This document shows, piece after piece, positions 18,626-26,767 of a stretch of DNA of 64,000 bases (the stretch's first letter is position 1; every line of letters starts with the position of its first letter). Source of the stretch: Chryseobacterium gallinarum (lineage in GTDB: Bacteria; Bacteroidota; Bacteroidia; Flavobacteriales; Weeksellaceae); the NCBI RefSeq assembly GCF_001021975.1, contig NZ_CP009928.1, positions 4,468,001 through 4,532,000 on the forward strand. The letters run 5' to 3'. The position numbers and the translations under genes were made by a program. A model generated the notes under the pieces. That model was not told the DNA's origin. It did not search any database and saw only the letters and a program-made list of their open reading frames with translations.

Positions 18626-18919
18626 TTAAGTTAAAACATCATCGTTTTCCTCTTCATGATCGTCGTTATTATCACTCAGGCTCCAGTAATTATTTTCTTC
18701 ATCTTCTGCACCTATTTCCTCCATATCATCATCTTCTTCTCCTCCGGGAATATCCAGACCTCCGTCTATTTTATCTTCATCTTCATTTTCATTCCAGATA
18801 GGATTGCCGTCTCCGTCAAGGGGAATATGCTTCTCTTTTTTAAATATATCTTCGTTGGGATTATAATCCATTTCTTCCAACCTTCTGTTTTGCTGATTAA
18901 TATTGTCTTCTGGTATCAT
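18626..18919 (-). CDS. Highly acidic small protein, function unknown
   Basis: 97 aa: MIPEDNINQQNRRLEEMDYN at the start, then a central DGDGNPIWNENEDEDKIDGG and an acidic end (EEDDDMEEIGAEDEENNYWS). More than a third of residues are Asp or Glu, and there is no signal, membrane segment or Cys. DGDGNPIW is the only motif-like segment and could bind Ca2+, which is only a guess. Clear start and stop and a -7-like TATTTTTG at 18953-18960 support a real gene. Likely disordered. Family not recognised. Confidence 0.6.
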   Translation of the reverse strand: MIPEDNINQQNRRLEEMDYNPNEDIFKKEKHIPLDGDGNPIWNENEDEDKIDGGLDIPGGEEDDDMEEIGAEDEENNYWSLSDNNDDHEEENDDVLT

Positions 18920-18971
18920 AACATTTGGTGTTTAAGGTTTACTGGTTTAGAACAAAAATAATTCCAAGTTT

Positions 18972-19955
18972 TCATGAATGCTGATCATAGACTTCAGGAT
19001 TGACGCAATATGGCATTTTTTCATCTTTTGAAAAGGCAATAATATTTTCTGCCGCCCGTCTTGCCATACCGTTTCTGGCTTCCATGGTTGCAGACCCGAT
19101 ATGAGGCAGTACACAAACATTTGAAAGCTCTAAAAGCGGATTGTCCTGCAACATAGGTTCCGGATTGGTAACATCAAGACCGGCGCCCCAGATCTGTTTT
19201 GAAACCAGTGCATCATACAAATCCTTCTCATTCTGGAAACCGCCCCTTGCCGTGTTGATAAAAATAGCACCGGACTTCATTTTTTCAAACACGAAACGAT
19301 CGAAAAGTTCTTTCTGTCCGGGAGTATAATTGGCATGAATACTCAATACATCTGAATTTGCAACCAGTTCTTCAAACGAAACATAGGTTGCGCCCAATTC
19401 CCTTTCTGCTTCATCATTCCGATGCCGGTTATGATAAAGGATATTCATATCAAAAGCTTTCCGGGATTTTTTAGCCATTTCAAAACCAATTCTACCCAGC
19501 CCATAAATGCCTAGTGTTTTTCCATAAAGCTCCTGTCCCAAAGCATGTAAAGGATCGAATGCTCCCCAATTGCCATCTTTTACTTTCTGAAAATTATAGC
19601 TTGCCCTTCTTGCCACCGACTGCATCAGTAAAAACGCAACATCTGAAGTTGCCTTGCTTAAAACATCGGGAGTATTGCCGACCGGAATATTCCTGCTGTT
19701 AGCTTCTTTAATGTCTACATGATCAAATCCTACAGAATACAAAGCAATTGCCCTGACGTCCGGGCAGGCTTCAAAGAAGTTTTTATCATATTTAAATTCT
19801 GCACCAATACTTAAAATTGTGTCGGTATTCTTACAGTAATTCAGCCATTCTTCATAGGAAAGACTTTCTTCTTCCGGCAAAATAATTTCAAGGCCTGCTT
19901 CGTTCAGCATTGTAATTCCTGTTTCAGGAATATTCTTATTAATAAAAACTTTCAT
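18972..19955 (-). CDS. D-isomer-specific 2-hydroxyacid dehydrogenase
   Basis: 327 aa. NAD(P)-dependent interconversion of 2-keto acids and D-2-hydroxy acids. The Rossmann motif is GLGRIG at 152-157, and the catalytic triad is R237 (NTARGG), E266 (NPEPM) and H285 (LPHIGSAT). The layout (catalytic halves at both ends, nucleotide domain ~100-290) matches the glyoxylate/hydroxypyruvate reductase-like branch, but D-lactate dehydrogenase-type substrates cannot be excluded. Cytosolic. A terminator for the upstream gene lies just before it, so it probably has its own promoter. Confidence 0.92.
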   Translation of the reverse strand: MKVFINKNIPETGITMLNEAGLEIILPEEESLSYEEWLNYCKNTDTILSIGAEFKYDKNFFEACPDVRAIALYSVGFDHVDIKEANSRNIPVGNTPDVLSKATSDVAFLLMQSVARRASYNFQKVKDGNWGAFDPLHALGQELYGKTLGIYGLGRIGFEMAKKSRKAFDMNILYHNRHRNDEAERELGATYVSFEELVANSDVLSIHANYTPGQKELFDRFVFEKMKSGAIFINTARGGFQNEKDLYDALVSKQIWGAGLDVTNPEPMLQDNPLLELSNVCVLPHIGSATMEARNGMARRAAENIIAFSKDEKMPYCVNPEVYDQHS

Positions 19956-19971
19956 TGTCTGGATGATTTTT

Positions 19972-20004
19972 TAAACAAAAAACCTCACTCGCAAAAGTAA
20001 GGTT
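19972..20004 (-). terminator. Terminator of the 20026-20289 gene
   Basis: On the minus strand AACCTTACT pairs with AGTGAGGTT (9 bp, one G-T) around TTTGCG and is followed by TTTTTTGTTT. It lies 22 bp after the stop. The stem also contains TACTTTTG, a -7-like sequence that could serve the downstream dehydrogenase. Confidence 0.75.
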
Positions 20005-20025
20005 CCTGAACTTTAATATTAAAAA

Positions 20026-20289
20026 TTATTTCTTTTCATCTGAATGGTTTTTGTTTTTCTCCCAGGCTTCTGAAGCAATTTCCTGAATTTCCGTCCAAAC
20101 TTCTTTTGCTGACTTCTGAGCCTGAGCCATAAAACCCTGCTTGGTGGCTTCCTGATTCTTGCTTTTCATGTCATTGATATAATCTTTCACCTGCTGGGAA
20201 TAGCTTTCTACACTATATCCGGGATTGTTATGCAGATTTTTCTGAAGATTACTAAAATCATGCGACGCCTTAAATCTGTTCGTATCCAT
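20026..20289 (-). CDS. Conserved small hydrophilic protein, function unknown
   Basis: 87 aa, MDTNRFKASHDFSNLQKNLH at the start, then YSQQVKDYINDMKSKNQEAT and an amphipathic C-terminal helix (SAKEVWTEIQEIASEAWEKN). It is predicted all-helical, with no Cys, signal or membrane segment. It has its own strong terminator, which supports a genuine gene. I do not recognise a named family. Confidence 0.6.
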   Translation of the reverse strand: MDTNRFKASHDFSNLQKNLHNNPGYSVESYSQQVKDYINDMKSKNQEATKQGFMAQAQKSAKEVWTEIQEIASEAWEKNKNHSDEKK

Positions 20290-20433
20290 AATAATAAGAT
20301 TTTAGTGATTGGGTTCTTATATGAGTCCAATTTTCATTCCGAAACAGATTTAAAATTTATTAAAAAAGATTAAATCCTATTAATTTATTTAACTTTAAAA
20401 GGCAATAAGATTTTGTTTTTGAAACAAGTATGA

Positions 20434-20454
20434 GGAGCGGGCTTTGAGCCGCCA
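20434..20454. repeat. GAGCGGGCTTTGAGCCGCC palindromic repeat
   Basis: A degenerate copy of the GAGCGGGCTTTAGCCCGCTC palindrome seen at 4435-4454, just past the end of pcm (minus strand). GCGGCT-type arms surround TTTGA with one bulge. Confidence 0.45.
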
Positions 20455-20475
20455 GGCAATATGAGTTTGATTAAA

Positions 20476-21129
20476 TTACTGATTGGTACTTCCCAGCATA
20501 GGGACGAATTTATAGGCTCCGAATTCTTCCTTTTCAAATTCTGTAGGTCCTACTTTGGTAAATCTGTACAATACCTGTTCATCCGTCGGTCCCAATGGAA
20601 TTACCATTTTTCCTCCTATATTAAGTTGTTTCAGCAGTTCAGCAGGTAAGGTGGAAGCACCACACGTCACGATAATTTTATCGAAAGGAGCAAAAGTCGG
20701 CAACCCGGCAAAACCGTCTCCGAAACTCTGAAATTTTGGATAAAGATGGAGTTCTCTTAATTTTTTCTTTGAGAAATCAAACAAATCCTTTTGTCTTTCC
20801 ACAGTATATACGTGTGCTCTCATTGCCAATAACACAGCAGTCTGATACCCGCAACCTGTCCCGATTTCCAATACCTTCTCTCCAGGTTTTACCTGCAATA
20901 ACTCCGACTGTTCAGCCACCGTTGACGGATGGGAAATAGTCTGATGAGCCAGAATAGGGAAAGCCCGGTCTTCATAGGCAAAATCTTCAAAAATACTTTC
21001 AATAAAAAGGTGTCTCGGAACTTCATTCATTGCCGAAAGTACATTTTCATCTGAGATCCCAATTCTCTGCCGGAGATAATCGACTAAAATTTTTCTTTTT
21101 CCTTTATGTACAAACGAATCACGCATCAT
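20476..21129 (-). CDS. pcm: Protein-L-isoaspartate O-methyltransferase
   Basis: 217 aa. Methylates isoaspartyl residues in damaged proteins using SAM, starting their repair. The PCMT pattern is clear: VPRHLFIESIFEDFAYEDRA near 38-57, QTISHPSTVAEQSELLQVKP near 64-83, the SAM motif VLEIGTGCGYQTAVLL near 86-101 and FDKIIVTCGASTLPAELL near 155-172. The first of two adjacent Met codons is taken as start. A full Bacteroidota promoter (TTG-N20-TACTTTTG) lies 41 bp upstream, so the gene is likely expressed from it on its own. Confidence 0.95.
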   Translation of the reverse strand: MMRDSFVHKGKRKILVDYLRQRIGISDENVLSAMNEVPRHLFIESIFEDFAYEDRAFPILAHQTISHPSTVAEQSELLQVKPGEKVLEIGTGCGYQTAVLLAMRAHVYTVERQKDLFDFSKKKLRELHLYPKFQSFGDGFAGLPTFAPFDKIIVTCGASTLPAELLKQLNIGGKMVIPLGPTDEQVLYRFTKVGPTEFEKEEFGAYKFVPMLGSTNQ

Positions 21130-21169
21130 TATTTAAATAATAGTTATTAGGTACCTGTATTAGTTTTTA

Positions 21170-21200
21170 CAAAAGTAACAAAACAATCTATACTGATCAA
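21170..21200 (-). promoter_or_regulatory. Full Bacteroidota-type promoter of pcm
   Basis: Minus strand TTG (21198-21200), 20-bp spacer, TACTTTTG (21170-21177). This matches the TTG-N19/20-TAnnTTTG consensus of the primary sigma factor in this phylum. The predicted start of transcription is about 30 nt before pcm. Confidence 0.7.
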
Positions 21201-21352
21201 CTCAAAAGCCTTTCCCGTTCTGTATTCCTTCAATAAAATTGCTGGCGGATCTTTTCTCTTATCTGTACTGATCATCTGAAATGTTTCCACGGGAAAAGTC
21301 ATGTATCATTATATAAGGACATTCACTATATTTACAAAAATTTAATACAGGT

Positions 21353-22315
21353 ATGTTAAAAGCAGGTTTGGTAGGTGCCGGACACTTGGGAAAAATACAT
21401 TTAAAGCTTCTTAATCAATCAGATAGATATGAATTGATAGGATTCCATGATAAAGATGTTGAAAATGGAAAGAAACTGGAAGCAGAATTCGGATACAAAT
21501 ATTTTGAAAATTTTGATGAATTGCTGAGCCAGATTGATATGCTGGATATTGTAACGCCAACAGTTTATCATTATGATTATGCTTTAAAAGGCATCGAAAA
21601 AGGACTTCATTTTTTCATTGAGAAACCGGTTACCCAAACGCTTGAACAGGCTGAAGAAATCCTGAAATTATGTCAGGAAAACGGGATTAAAGCTCAGGTA
21701 GGTCACGTTGAGAGATATAATCCGGCTTTTATTGCCACCAAAGAATATATCAAAAATCCAATGTTTATTGAGATCCACAGACTCGCTGAGTTCAATCCAC
21801 GCGGAACTGATGTTTCTGTAGTCCTGGATCTGATGATCCATGACCTGGATATTCTGTTGAGCATGGTAAAATCCAAAGTGAAAAATATCCATGCCAGCGG
21901 CGTTTGCGTGGTCAGCAAAACACCGGATATCGCTAACGCCAGAATAGAGTTTGAAAATGGCTGTGTTGCCAATCTTACTACATCCAGGATCTCTATGAAA
22001 GCCATGAGGAAAAGCAGGTTTTTCCAGAAAGACGCTTATATCTCCGTTGACTTTCTGGAGAAAAAGGCAGAAGTAATCAGAATGAAAGATGCTCCGGAAA
22101 ACCCTACTCCATTTGATATGATCATTGAAAATGCAGATGGAGAGAAAAATCAGATCCTGTTTGAATATCCGAACATTGAACCCAATAATGCTATTCTGGA
22201 TGAATTAAATTCTTTTGCTGATGCCATTACCGATGGTAAAAATGTGGAAGTCTCCTTAGAGGACGGAACTGAAGCGCTGAAAGTAGCATTGGAAATTATG
22301 AAGCTGATCAGCTGA
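21353..22315 (+). CDS. Gfo/Idh/MocA family oxidoreductase
   Basis: 320 aa. N-terminal NAD(P)-binding Rossmann fold with GLVGAGHLGKIHLKLL at residues 5-20 and the family EKPV motif near 94 (HFFIEKPVTQTLEQAEEILK). The C-terminal alpha/beta domain has EIHRLAEFNPRGTDVSVVLD and the conserved LMIHDLDILLS, with His and Asp expected at the active site. The substrate is probably a sugar or sugar-nucleotide derivative, unspecified. Divergent from pcm. A long inverted repeat follows 33 bp after the stop. Confidence 0.9.
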   Translation: MLKAGLVGAGHLGKIHLKLLNQSDRYELIGFHDKDVENGKKLEAEFGYKYFENFDELLSQIDMLDIVTPTVYHYDYALKGIEKGLHFFIEKPVTQTLEQAEEILKLCQENGIKAQVGHVERYNPAFIATKEYIKNPMFIEIHRLAEFNPRGTDVSVVLDLMIHDLDILLSMVKSKVKNIHASGVCVVSKTPDIANARIEFENGCVANLTTSRISMKAMRKSRFFQKDAYISVDFLEKKAEVIRMKDAPENPTPFDMIIENADGEKNQILFEYPNIEPNNAILDELNSFADAITDGKNVEVSLEDGTEALKVALEIMKLIS

Positions 22316-22670
22316 TAACAAAATAATCTGCTGTATCATCTATGGCAAAATCAGAATCCTATCTCGTACCTTTTAAAGCTACAAGATAGGATTCTGATTA
22401 TTCAGCAAAGAAAACTCTTATAATTTCGTCAATTCAATATTTACGAAAATTGAATAAATAAAGATTTATTCTTGCAAACTCATTTTTTACAACAAAAAAA
22501 GCGATATATTTGAAAATAATTCAATAAACAATTGAAAGATTTTATTTTATATATCCCGTGGACTTCCGGCAAAATAAGCCATCATAAGGCAGGATTCTTA
22601 TGGTTGGATTATCCATTACCAATAAATTCTAAATATTCCTCTTATTTTATTTAATATTCAAAAAACAACT
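22316..22670. other. Intergenic region with inverted repeats
   Basis: A 355-bp gap without a gene. It holds a 16-bp perfect inverted repeat (22349-22399). Two smaller TTCAAT/ATTGAA inverted repeats lie near 22432-22454 and 22521-22537, and a TATATTTG -7-like box at 22505-22512. These last three could belong to the promoter of the downstream GH5 gene. Confidence 0.5.
22349..22399. repeat. Inverted repeat, 16-bp perfect stem, 19-nt loop
   Basis: AATCAGAATCCTATCT at 22349-22364 is repeated inverted at 22384-22399. The plus strand has no T-run after it; the minus strand continues TTTTG, so as a terminator it would work better leftward, where no transcript is expected. Confidence 0.7.
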
Positions 22671-24401
22671 ATGAAAAGGACTCTCTTAATATCCGCTTTA
22701 CTATTGTCTCAATTTGGGACATCACAATTATTAAAAACATCCGGATCAAAAATTGTTAATGACAAAGGCGAAAACATCCAGTTGAGAGGTCTTGGATTAG
22801 GAGGATGGATGCTTCAGGAAGGATATATGCTAAAGACAGCAGATTTTGCAGGCCCTCAATATAAAATCAAAGAAAAAATAGCAGGCCTTATTGGGGAAGA
22901 CGGGATGAAAGAGTTTTATAAGGCTTACCTGAAAAACGGAATTACAAAACAGGATATTGATTTTCTGGCTAAAGCAGGCTTTAATTCCATAAGGCTTCCC
23001 ATGCACTATAATTTATATACATTACCTATAGAAAAGGAACCGGTAAAAGGTAAAGATACCTGGTTGGAAGAGGGCTTTACAATGACCGACAACCTGCTGC
23101 AATGGTGCAGAGAGAATAAAATATATCTGATTCTTGATCTTCATGCTGCCCCGGGAGGACAAGGAAATGATGCCAATATTTCAGATAACGATACTTCGAA
23201 GCCCTCTCTCTGGGAAAGTGAGGAAAATCAAAGGAAAACCATTGCTCTCTGGAGGAAACTGGCTGAAAGGTATAAAGATGAAGCATGGATTGGCGGCTAT
23301 GATATCATCAATGAGCCCAATATCAATTTCACAGGGAAAAACCCTAATGGAACCGACGAAATGTCAAATGCTCCTCTTTGGAAACTGCAAAAAGAAATCA
23401 CTACTGCTATTCGTGAGGTTGATAAAAACCACATCATCTTCATAGAAGGAAATGGCTGGGGTAACAATTATAATGGATTACCCTCCATCTGGGATGACAA
23501 TATGGCTTTCAGCTTTCATAAATACTGGAATTACAATGATGATAAAACCATACAGTTTGCCTTAGATCTGAGGAAAAAGCATAATATGCCGATCTGGCTT
23601 GGAGAAACCGGTGAAAATTCCAATGTCTGGTTTACGGAATTAATACAGCTGCTGGATAAGCATACTATTGGTTATGCCTTCTGGCCCATGAAAAAAATTG
23701 ATAATATAGCAGGCATCGCCAATGTAAAAACCACTCCGGAGTATGAAAAGCTTTTACAATACTGGAAAAACGGAGGTGAAAGGCCCTCAAAGGAATATGC
23801 ACAAAAAGCCCTGATGCAGATTGCAGATCATTATAGGTTCGATAATGTTGAAATTAAAAAGGATGTTATCGATGCAATGTTCAGGCAGGTAACTGATGCT
23901 AGCACAAAGCCTTTTAAAGAACATATCGTTCCGGGAAGAGTATTTGCTTCGGAATATGATTTAGGAAGAATGGGATCAGCCTATGTGGATAAAGATTTTA
24001 TCAACCTTTGGGTAAGTGATCCGGACAAAAGATCGGAATGGAATTCAGGTCAGCAGATGAGAAATGACGGAGTTGATATTTACCTTTGTAATGACAAGAT
24101 AACGAACCGGTATTATGTAGGAAAAACAGAAGCCGGGGAATGGCTTCAATATACCATTACGGCAAAAGCTGACAAGAACTATCTTTTTCAGATCAGGTAC
24201 TCTTCGAGAAAAGCCTCTAAAATAAAGCTGGAAACAGCCTCAGGTAAGCCTTTAGCCACTGTTTCTTTAAGTCCTACAGGAAAGAAAGAACATTGGAACA
24301 CTGTTTCGGTTAAAAATATTCACCTGAGAAAGGGAGAAAATAAGATCAGGATTATTTTTGAAAATGATGGAGTCAATCTGAATTATTTTGAAGTTAAATA
24401 A
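22671..24401 (+). CDS. GH5 family glycoside hydrolase with C-terminal carbohydrate-binding domain
   Basis: 576 aa, secreted (MKRTLLISALLLSQFGTSQ). The GH5 barrel spans roughly 22-380: GLGLGGWMLQEGYM near 41, GFNSIRLPMHY near 103, LDLHAAPGGQ near 155, acid/base Glu E215 in GYDIINEPN, SFHKYW near 281 and nucleophile E312 in WLGETGEN. Residues ~430-576 form a beta-rich domain (YYVGKTEAGEWLQYTITAKA and ENKIRIIFENDGVNLNYFEV) that resembles a CBM6-type module. It probably cleaves a beta-1,3/1,4- or 1,6-glucan; substrate not decidable by eye. No PUL partners are adjacent. Confidence 0.9.
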   Translation: MKRTLLISALLLSQFGTSQLLKTSGSKIVNDKGENIQLRGLGLGGWMLQEGYMLKTADFAGPQYKIKEKIAGLIGEDGMKEFYKAYLKNGITKQDIDFLAKAGFNSIRLPMHYNLYTLPIEKEPVKGKDTWLEEGFTMTDNLLQWCRENKIYLILDLHAAPGGQGNDANISDNDTSKPSLWESEENQRKTIALWRKLAERYKDEAWIGGYDIINEPNINFTGKNPNGTDEMSNAPLWKLQKEITTAIREVDKNHIIFIEGNGWGNNYNGLPSIWDDNMAFSFHKYWNYNDDKTIQFALDLRKKHNMPIWLGETGENSNVWFTELIQLLDKHTIGYAFWPMKKIDNIAGIANVKTTPEYEKLLQYWKNGGERPSKEYAQKALMQIADHYRFDNVEIKKDVIDAMFRQVTDASTKPFKEHIVPGRVFASEYDLGRMGSAYVDKDFINLWVSDPDKRSEWNSGQQMRNDGVDIYLCNDKITNRYYVGKTEAGEWLQYTITAKADKNYLFQIRYSSRKASKIKLETASGKPLATVSLSPTGKKEHWNTVSVKNIHLRKGENKIRIIFENDGVNLNYFEVK

Positions 24402-24422
24402 AGATAATTGTCTTAAATTGTC

Positions 24423-24458
24423 ACTCTCTTTTAGTCTATAAAAGGGAGTTTTTTTTTA
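24423..24458 (+). terminator. Terminator-like hairpin between GH5 gene and beta-lactamase
   Basis: ACTCTCTTTTA pairs with TAAAAGGGAGT (11 bp, with G-T pairs) around GTCTA, followed by nine T. It ends only 12 bp before the beta-lactamase start codon, leaving no room for a promoter between them. Confidence 0.8.
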
Positions 24459-24469
24459 ACCTTATTATC

Positions 24470-25348
24470 ATGAAAAAAATCACTTTTCTTTTTCTTTTTA
24501 TTGCTGTATTCATGTCAGCTCAACAAACAACATTGGAACAAAAAATTAATGCCATTACCAAAGATAAAAAAGCGACTGTCGGAATTTCCGTTCTGGGTTT
24601 TGAAAATCATTTCAAATACAGCAAAAATGGTGAGGCAAAGCTTCCCACGTTGAGTGTTTTTAAGTTCCATATTGCCTGTGCTGTCCTGAATCTTGTAGAT
24701 CAGGGGAAACTGTCTCTGGATCAAAAAATATTTATCAAAAAAACTGATTTACCGGAAAATACCTGGTCTCCGATCCGGGAGAAATATCCTGATGGGAACG
24801 TTGAACTAAGTCTGAATGAAGTGATTGATTACACAGTCGCTTTGAGTGACAATAACGGCTGCGATCTTCTTTTAAGACTTATCGGAGGTACACAAACCGT
24901 CCAGCAATTCATGGATTCCAAAGGAGTGAAAGGATTCCGGATTAAGCACAATGAGGATGATATGCATAAGAACTGGAAAAACCAATACGGAAACTACAGC
25001 ACCACCAATTCTGCTGTGCAGCTGCTAAAAAAGTTTTATGACGGTAAAATACTTTCCAGACCATCTACGGATTATCTGATGCAGATCATGCTGGGAACCA
25101 AAACAGGAACCAATAAAATTGTAGAACAACTGCCAAAAGGAACTCCGGTTGCCCACAAAACAGGAGCTTCAGGGAAGTACGACAATGATCTTACGGTGGC
25201 AGAAAACGATATGGGAATTATAACGCTACCTGATGGAAAGCACTATGCCATTGCCGTTTTTGTAAACAACTCCTACGAATCAGATGTCATAAATTGCAAA
25301 ATTATCTCTGATATTTCCAAGGCTGTATGGGATTATTTTAATAAGTAA
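24470..25348 (+). CDS. bla: Class A beta-lactamase, CGA/CIA/PER-like
   Basis: 292 aa, secreted (MKKITFLFLFIAVFMSAQ). A serine hydrolase that opens the beta-lactam ring in the periplasm. Motifs: SVFK with S62/K65 (the S70xxK73 motif), SDN at 126-128, E162 in NEDDMHKNW (omega-loop base) and KTG at 230-232. The omega-loop style and overall sequence match subclass A2 (PER-like) enzymes, such as the chromosomal CGA and CIA types of Chryseobacterium, which often hydrolyse extended-spectrum cephalosporins. It sits 68 bp after the GH5 gene, behind a terminator hairpin. No mobile element is nearby, so it looks intrinsic. Confidence 0.93.
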   Translation: MKKITFLFLFIAVFMSAQQTTLEQKINAITKDKKATVGISVLGFENHFKYSKNGEAKLPTLSVFKFHIACAVLNLVDQGKLSLDQKIFIKKTDLPENTWSPIREKYPDGNVELSLNEVIDYTVALSDNNGCDLLLRLIGGTQTVQQFMDSKGVKGFRIKHNEDDMHKNWKNQYGNYSTTNSAVQLLKKFYDGKILSRPSTDYLMQIMLGTKTGTNKIVEQLPKGTPVAHKTGASGKYDNDLTVAENDMGIITLPDGKHYAIAVFVNNSYESDVINCKIISDISKAVWDYFNK

Positions 25349-25406
25349 AATATTAAGCTTAATTTTAGAGCTGAGAATTGAACATATTTTCAATTCTTGT
25401 ATTAAT

Positions 25407-25826
25407 ATGAAAAAGGTATTACTATCAATCTGTACATTCTGTTTTGCATTCTTTTTTTCACAAAAGGGTCAAAACTATCTAGAGATCAGCTATTCAAGTG
25501 TATGCTGTGGGACGCCTTCGGAAGAACCAGTAATTTCTTCCCTGAGACAGTTTGAAAAAAAGAATAAGATCAAAGGAATGGAAATTCTTATTCAGAGCGG
25601 CCTGGGAAGGGAAGGTGAGTTTAATCTGTATGTGGGAACGGATAAACTTAATGCTAAACAAAAAAAACAACTGATCCAAAATCTTAGTGCTGTAACTGCT
25701 CTTCAAAATGGAAAAAGAAAGGGAAACAGCAGCGGATTTGTCAACTTTGATCCGACAGTCACCGTGTCTCAGCCGGATCTTATGAATGCAAGAAATTTAA
25801 CTATCTATAAAAATAAAGAAAAATGA
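25407..25826 (+). CDS. Secreted protein of unknown function
   Basis: 139 aa with a signal peptide (MKKVLLSICTFCFAFFFSQ). The mature part begins NYLEISYSSVCCGTPSEEPV with a Cys-Cys pair, then has a globular stretch (FEKKNKIKGMEILIQSGLGR and LNAKQKKQLIQNLSAVTALQ). No family recognised. It overlaps the next gene by 4 bp (ATGA), so the two are translationally coupled although their products act in different compartments. Confidence 0.7.
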   Translation: MKKVLLSICTFCFAFFFSQKGQNYLEISYSSVCCGTPSEEPVISSLRQFEKKNKIKGMEILIQSGLGREGEFNLYVGTDKLNAKQKKQLIQNLSAVTALQNGKRKGNSSGFVNFDPTVTVSQPDLMNARNLTIYKNKEK

Positions 25827-26722
25827 TCAAAAACATTGTAGTTATCGGAGCGGGAACCATGGGGAATGGTATTGCACATACTTTTGCACAAAGCGGTTTT
25901 AAAGTAAACCTGGTAGATGTATCCCAGGAAGCTTTGGACAGAGGAATAAAGACCATTACCACCAATCTTGACAGAATAATTGCAAAGGGAAACCTTACGG
26001 AAGAACAAAAAACAGAAACATTAGGAAACATTACTACTTTTACAGCCCTTAATGAAGCTGTAGGAAGTGCTGATCTTATCGTAGAAGCAGCTACTGAAAA
26101 CCAGGATTTAAAATTAAAAATCTTCGGTCAGATGGATGAATTTGCACCGGAAAACTGCATTTTGGCGACGAATACATCATCAATTTCCATTACTAAAATT
26201 GCTGCCGCTACAAAAAGAGCTGATAAAGTAATCGGAATGCACTTTATGAATCCGGTACCGATTATGAAGCTTGTTGAAATCATCAAAGGATATTCTACTT
26301 CTAAAGAAACGTTTGATTCCATCTATGAAATGAGTAAAACATTAGGAAAAGTTCCGGTGGAAGTTAACGATTATCCAGGATTCGTAGCCAACAGAATCTT
26401 AATGCCAATGATCAATGAGTCTATTGAAACACTTTACAACGGTGTTGCCGGAGTTGAAGAAATAGACACAGTAATGAAATTGGGTATGGCTCATCCGATG
26501 GGTCCGCTTCAACTGGCAGACTTTATTGGTCTCGATGTATGCCTTGCTATCCTGAACGTGATGTACGACGGATTCAAAAATCCGAAATACGCCCCGAATC
26601 CGTTGCTGGTAAACATGGTAACAGCCGGAAAACTGGGTGTAAAATCAGGGGAAGGCTTCTATGATTATTCTGAAAGTAAAAAAGCTGAAAAAGTTTCAAA
26701 AATGTTTTTGAACTCATTTTAA
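25823..26722 (+). CDS. hbd: 3-hydroxyacyl/3-hydroxybutyryl-CoA dehydrogenase
   Basis: 299 aa. NAD(P)-dependent oxidation of 3-hydroxyacyl-CoA (or reduction of acetoacetyl-CoA) in fatty-acid or butanoate metabolism. The Rossmann motif is VIGAGTMGNGIAHTFAQSG at 5-23. LATNTSSISITKIAAAT near 113 and the catalytic His in GMHFMNPVPIMKLVEI near 137-152 are present, as is the C-terminal domain (VANRILMPMINESIETL, MAHPMGPLQLADFIGLDVCL). It is the stand-alone form without a crotonase domain. The start overlaps the preceding stop by 4 bp. Confidence 0.94.
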   Translation: MIKNIVVIGAGTMGNGIAHTFAQSGFKVNLVDVSQEALDRGIKTITTNLDRIIAKGNLTEEQKTETLGNITTFTALNEAVGSADLIVEAATENQDLKLKIFGQMDEFAPENCILATNTSSISITKIAAATKRADKVIGMHFMNPVPIMKLVEIIKGYSTSKETFDSIYEMSKTLGKVPVEVNDYPGFVANRILMPMINESIETLYNGVAGVEEIDTVMKLGMAHPMGPLQLADFIGLDVCLAILNVMYDGFKNPKYAPNPLLVNMVTAGKLGVKSGEGFYDYSESKKAEKVSKMFLNSF

Positions 26723-26737
26723 GTCAATAATTTTATT

Positions 26738-26745
26738 TATCTTTG
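26738..26745 (+). promoter_or_regulatory. Candidate -7 box before 26768 gene
   Basis: TATCTTTG matches TAnnTTTG 22 bp before the ATG, just after the hbd stop. It suggests the small acidic gene has its own promoter. No -33 TTG at the usual spacing. Confidence 0.45.
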
Positions 26746-26767
26746 AGAAAGTTAAAACATTAAAAAA

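Noticed and set aside
24470..25348. Beta-lactamase as a recently acquired resistance gene
   Set aside because: No IS element, integron, direct repeat or composition shift surrounds it, and it resembles intrinsic enzymes of Chryseobacterium.
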